A stretch of DNA of 64,000 nt. Origin: Rhexocercosporidium sp. MPI-PUGE-AT-0058. Lineage: Eukaryota > Ascomycota > Leotiomycetes > Helotiales. The stretch lies in NCBI GenBank assembly GCA_020746875.1, contig JAGTJL010000040.1, positions 103,640 to 167,639 of the forward strand, in the 5' to 3' direction. Both the position numbers and the translations under genes were made by a program. Each line of letters begins with the position of its first letter. The first letter of the stretch is position 1. Shown one piece after another: positions 60,561 to 64,000 of this stretch. The notes under the pieces were generated by a model. That model ran no database searches. It worked only from the letters and a program-made list of their open reading frames with translations, and was not told where the DNA came from.

Positions 60561-63500
60561 TTTATATAGAATTTTAATAAAAGGTTTTTAAATAAGATTT
60601 TATTTAATTTTATATATAATTAATAATTAATTTAAAGTTAAGTTATTATTTTAATATATTAATATATTAAAACCTTTTTTTATAATTTTAAATATCGAAG
60701 CATTTGTGTTTTTAATAATAAGAGAAATATAAAGTAAATTATAAACTTATTCTTACGCTATTCTTTTCGCCTTTAAATAAATCTTCCTTTTTAAATCACC
60801 GATTACTAAGTCCGCTTATTAGTTTTTTTTATTATTAAGATTAAAGTTTTATTTTTATTTAAAAGAGATAATATTTAATAAAACGTAAAGAAATTAAGAA
60901 AAAAGTCGTTTTTTTATTATTTATAAATTAAAGTATGTAATTAAAGAGCTTTATTTACTTTTTTTAATATTTTTTAATATTACTTATTTTTAAAATGTTT
61001 ACGCTTATATTTAAGAGATAATAGTTATAGTTAATTGAATATCTCGCTTGCGATTATTACTTTTATGCGGTTCTTAAAAGTAAAATATAAATCTTTAAAG
61101 TAAGTCGATAAATTAAAGTAATAAAAGTTAATAATATTTATTTCGATTTTGTTTTTTATTTTTAATTAATTTAAAGAAGACTTTTTAAAAAGTAAAAAAA
61201 GAATTTCTTATTAATATTTTTTAAAATATAAATAATTAAGTAACTTTAAGACTTTAATTAATTAAATAAAGTATTTAATAATTTGCGGGAGAACCGCGAA
61301 AACGTTATTAAGTTATTAAGTAGTATTTTTTATTTTGTAAGCCTTTTAATTAAATTTTAGAATATCTTTAGGTTTTATTATAAAATAAGGGTAAATTTCT
61401 TTTATTAATTAAAAGTGCCTTTAATTAACGATAAGTATAAATTAGTAATAGCTTATCCGAGTTAAAGTTGACTTAAAGCTTAACTTATACCGGATTTATT
61501 TATTATTTTTACTTTCCTGCTATTTATATTAAAGTATAAACTGAATTATTAATATATTTTAAGAAAAGAAATATTAAAAGTATTAAAAGAAAGCGTAAAA
61601 TAAATAATTTTATTTTTTATAAATTCTCTTTTTTAATAAAATTAAAATAACCGCTTTAAATAAAGTATAAATCTTCTAAATATTACTTAATATATAATTG
61701 CAATACCTCGGGCTTTTAATAGCTTATGCGAAAAGCGGAGTTTAAGATTATTAAAAGAGGACTATTGCTTTTAATTTATATATTACTTCCTTTTAATATT
61801 TATTTAATAAAATTATTAAAATCGTACTTATTATTTAATATTTAAAACGTAACGAAGTCGACCGATTACGAGTATTTCGATAAGTAAAGCGTACTTGCTT
61901 TTTAGCTTTATAATAGCTTCCGATTAACGCCTCTTATAATTTCTTCTTTACTTATTTTATATTTAATATAATCGAGTATTAAATAATCGAATTAAGGTAG
62001 AGTTTTAAGAAGCTCTTATTTTAAAATAAATAAATAGTCTTAATATCGTAGATTTCCTTTTTAATAGCGTAATATTATTAATACTTTAAATTATTATAAA
62101 AAACTTAAGATTTCTTTTTAAATATATATATTATATTATACGCCTTAAATAAAAATTTAACATTATAATATTAAGTTTTATTTAAAACTCTTTTTTTTTT
62201 ATATATAATTTCTAAAAACCTTTTTAAATAATATTACTTTTATAAATATACTTAAGCCTTTTTTTAATTTATATTCCTAAAAGTAAAAGAGTTAAAGCAA
62301 ATCTCAATAATTAAATTAATATAAAGTTTATTATATTATAAGAATTTTTAATTAAATATAATATTTAATTTATTATAAAACTTAATTAAAACCGTAGGAA
62401 AAGAGTCTTATTCTTAGAATTATAACTTATATTTTTTATTAATTATATAAAGAAAAGTATTAAAGAACTCCGAGAGGTTCGCTTAAATAATAAAGCTTTA
62501 AATCGTTTTTTAAATAGCTTTAAGGTATTCCGATTAAATTAAATAAATTCGGTGCGTTTTTGTGTATAAATTCTAAACTTTAATTCGCATCTCGTTCGCT
62601 CGAGTAGAAGCGTTTAATTAACTTATTAATTAACTTAGTGGAATATATTAAATAGTAACGTCGGGAATATATTGGAAAATACTCTTAAGTATTACGTGGT
62701 TTATAAAACGACTTATTTGTTTATTAATTAAGCTTTTAAAGGTATACCCTTTAATATATAAATAAGGGAAGAAAATATAAACTAAGCAATTATAAATACC
62801 GGCAATATTACCGAGATATAAATATAAAATATATTAAAGTTAAATTATAACTTATATATTATACTTATTAATAAATAAGTAAGAGATTACTTACTTAATA
62901 TAAAGATTGCTTACGATTTTACGTAAGTATTATAAAGTTAAATAATAATAAAACTCTATAAGAAATACTTTTAAAAAAGCCAGAAATTTAATTATATTAT
63001 TTAAATTATAATTTATTTAAAAAAATATAATTTAAAGCTCTTTTATATATAAATAAATATTTTTTAAAAGAAATAAAGTATTTAATATTCCCGTGAAGAG
63101 CTTTATAAGAATAAAAGTTAAAAAGAGAATAGCTTTCGGGCTTATTCTTTAATTAGTACGAAAGATATTACTCTCGAGTCTAATAAAAGTATTATTAAGG
63201 AATAATTCAGTCCTTATATATATAGCATTTAAAGAGTAATAATTGTCTTTCGCCGAAGTATTATGAGTTGCATTTTAAAAGCTATATTAACCTTTTATAT
63301 AACTTAAAATGCCCGCTTAAATATAACGAAAAAGGAAGTTTATAAACTTATAATACTCTTTAAATTGATTTAATAAATTATATTAACGCTTAAGATTTAG
63401 AATATTATAATTTTATTTATAATATGACGATAAGTGCTTTTAGTTTTTAAATAAATTTATAAGTTTATTTAAAGATTTAAAAGGATTAATTCTTTTAAAA

Positions 63501-63848
63501 AACTCCGAGATAATTTATTTAATTATTACCGTCTTTTGAGATTTATATAAAAACGTATATTAATTTAATTTTATTTTATGAAAGCGTTTTTATAATAGCG
63601 TTTTACTTGCTTTTCCTTAAGTTATATTTAAAGTATTATATTTTATCTTTTAATTTTTCTTTTTTAAAAAGCTTTTAGTATTTTTTTTTTATACGTTAAA
63701 TTACTTCGAGGGTTAAAGTATTTATAAATTAAAAGACGACGTTTAATAAAAAATAAAATACTTAAATAATAAAAATAGTTCGATTTAGTTATTTATAATA
63801 GAATTGCTTAAAGGCTAAGCTTATATATATATAAAGGACGTTAAGCTA

Positions 63849-63980
63849 GGGTTAGGGTTAGGGTTAGGGTTAGGGTTAGGGTTAGGGTTAGGGTTAGGGT
63901 TAGGGTTAGGGTTAGGGTTAGGGTTAGGGTTAGGGTTAGGGTTAGGGTTAGGGTTAGGGTTAGGGTTAGGGTTAGGGTTA
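63849..63980 (+). repeat. Telomere repeat tract, (GGGTTA)22
   Basis: 132 bp of perfect TTAGGG repeats, G-rich strand running 5'-3' to the right, the correct polarity for a right chromosome end. It abuts the truncated S copy without any spacer. Confidence 0.98.
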
Positions 63981-64000
63981 TTCTCTGTTAGGTATCTCTC
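63981..64000. other. Non-telomeric 20 bases beyond the telomere
   Basis: TTCTCTGTTAGGTATCTCTC follows the last TTAGGG unit. Since a telomere should be terminal, this is either sequencing or adapter residue, or the tract is internal and the scaffold continues. Confidence 0.6.

Larger units (their letters stand above)
54483..63848 (+). repeat. Subtelomeric repeat S, terminal copy, truncated by the telomere
   Basis: Direct repeat of 42786-51752, about 9.4 kb. It lacks everything beyond GACGTTAAGCTA, where telomere repeats begin. Both copies are RIPped, with different sites hit in each. Confidence 0.95.

Noticed and set aside
42786..63848. S element as a RecQ-type telomere-linked helicase gene
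   Set aside because: The location fits, but I found no Walker A, DE-x-H or other helicase motif on either strand; RIP could hide them, so this is not proven absent.

Overview
The window is the right-hand end of a chromosome (or scaffold) of a filamentous ascomycete. The evidence is a terminal (TTAGGG)n tract on the + strand, short GT-AG introns, fungal copia and Ty3/gypsy elements, and pervasive repeat-induced point mutation (RIP). RIP shows as CpA and TpG turned into TpA, so that CAA/CAG codons in transposon reading frames are now TAA/TAG, and as very AT-rich tracts with almost no long open frames. I cannot name the species. Most of the 64 kb is a graveyard of nested repeats. Almost all 'genes' here are relics, and the only gene that looks intact is a small secreted cysteine-rich protein at about 41.4 kb.

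Layout. 1-4.7 kb: a copia-like element on the minus strand, cut by the window edge. 4.7-9.6 kb: a Ty3/gypsy gag-pol relic on the plus strand, truncated in its RT by the LTR of another element (X). 9.6-11.8 kb: element X in inverted orientation, carrying a solo copia LTR. 11.8-18.0 kb: a full-length copia element with two LTRs of 311-313 bp. 19.0-28.1 kb: another copia-like element (C) with 223-bp LTRs, split by a chromovirus-type gypsy pol that lies between two inverted LTR-like repeats. 28.1-30.7 kb: a second X copy, inverted relative to the first. It preserves the empty target site of the solo LTR. 30.7-35.4 kb: decayed sequence with an AAA-ATPase-like fragment.

35.4-42.2 kb is an island of ordinary base composition. 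It holds a hAT transposase pseudogene with a recognisable intron, an 80-codon RIP-stopped small gene, two kinase-like pseudogenes on opposite strands, a promoter with no gene behind it, and the secreted-protein gene. 42.2-64.0 kb is subtelomeric. A repeat 'S' of about 9 kb is present twice in direct orientation (42.8-51.8 and 54.5-63.85 kb). Each copy starts with a minisatellite and carries long RIP-degraded plus-strand coding relics, including an acidic 12-residue repeat and, in the inner copy, an asparagine-rich 23-residue repeat. The outer copy is cut inside that coding region and capped directly by 22 telomere repeats. This looks like telomere addition to a broken S element, or a Y'-like telomere-associated repeat. 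I did not recognise the proteins of S, and it is the best candidate here for something undescribed.

RIP has acted on transposons and S alike, and has apparently leaked into neighbouring small genes in the island. No tRNA, rRNA or CRISPR array was seen.
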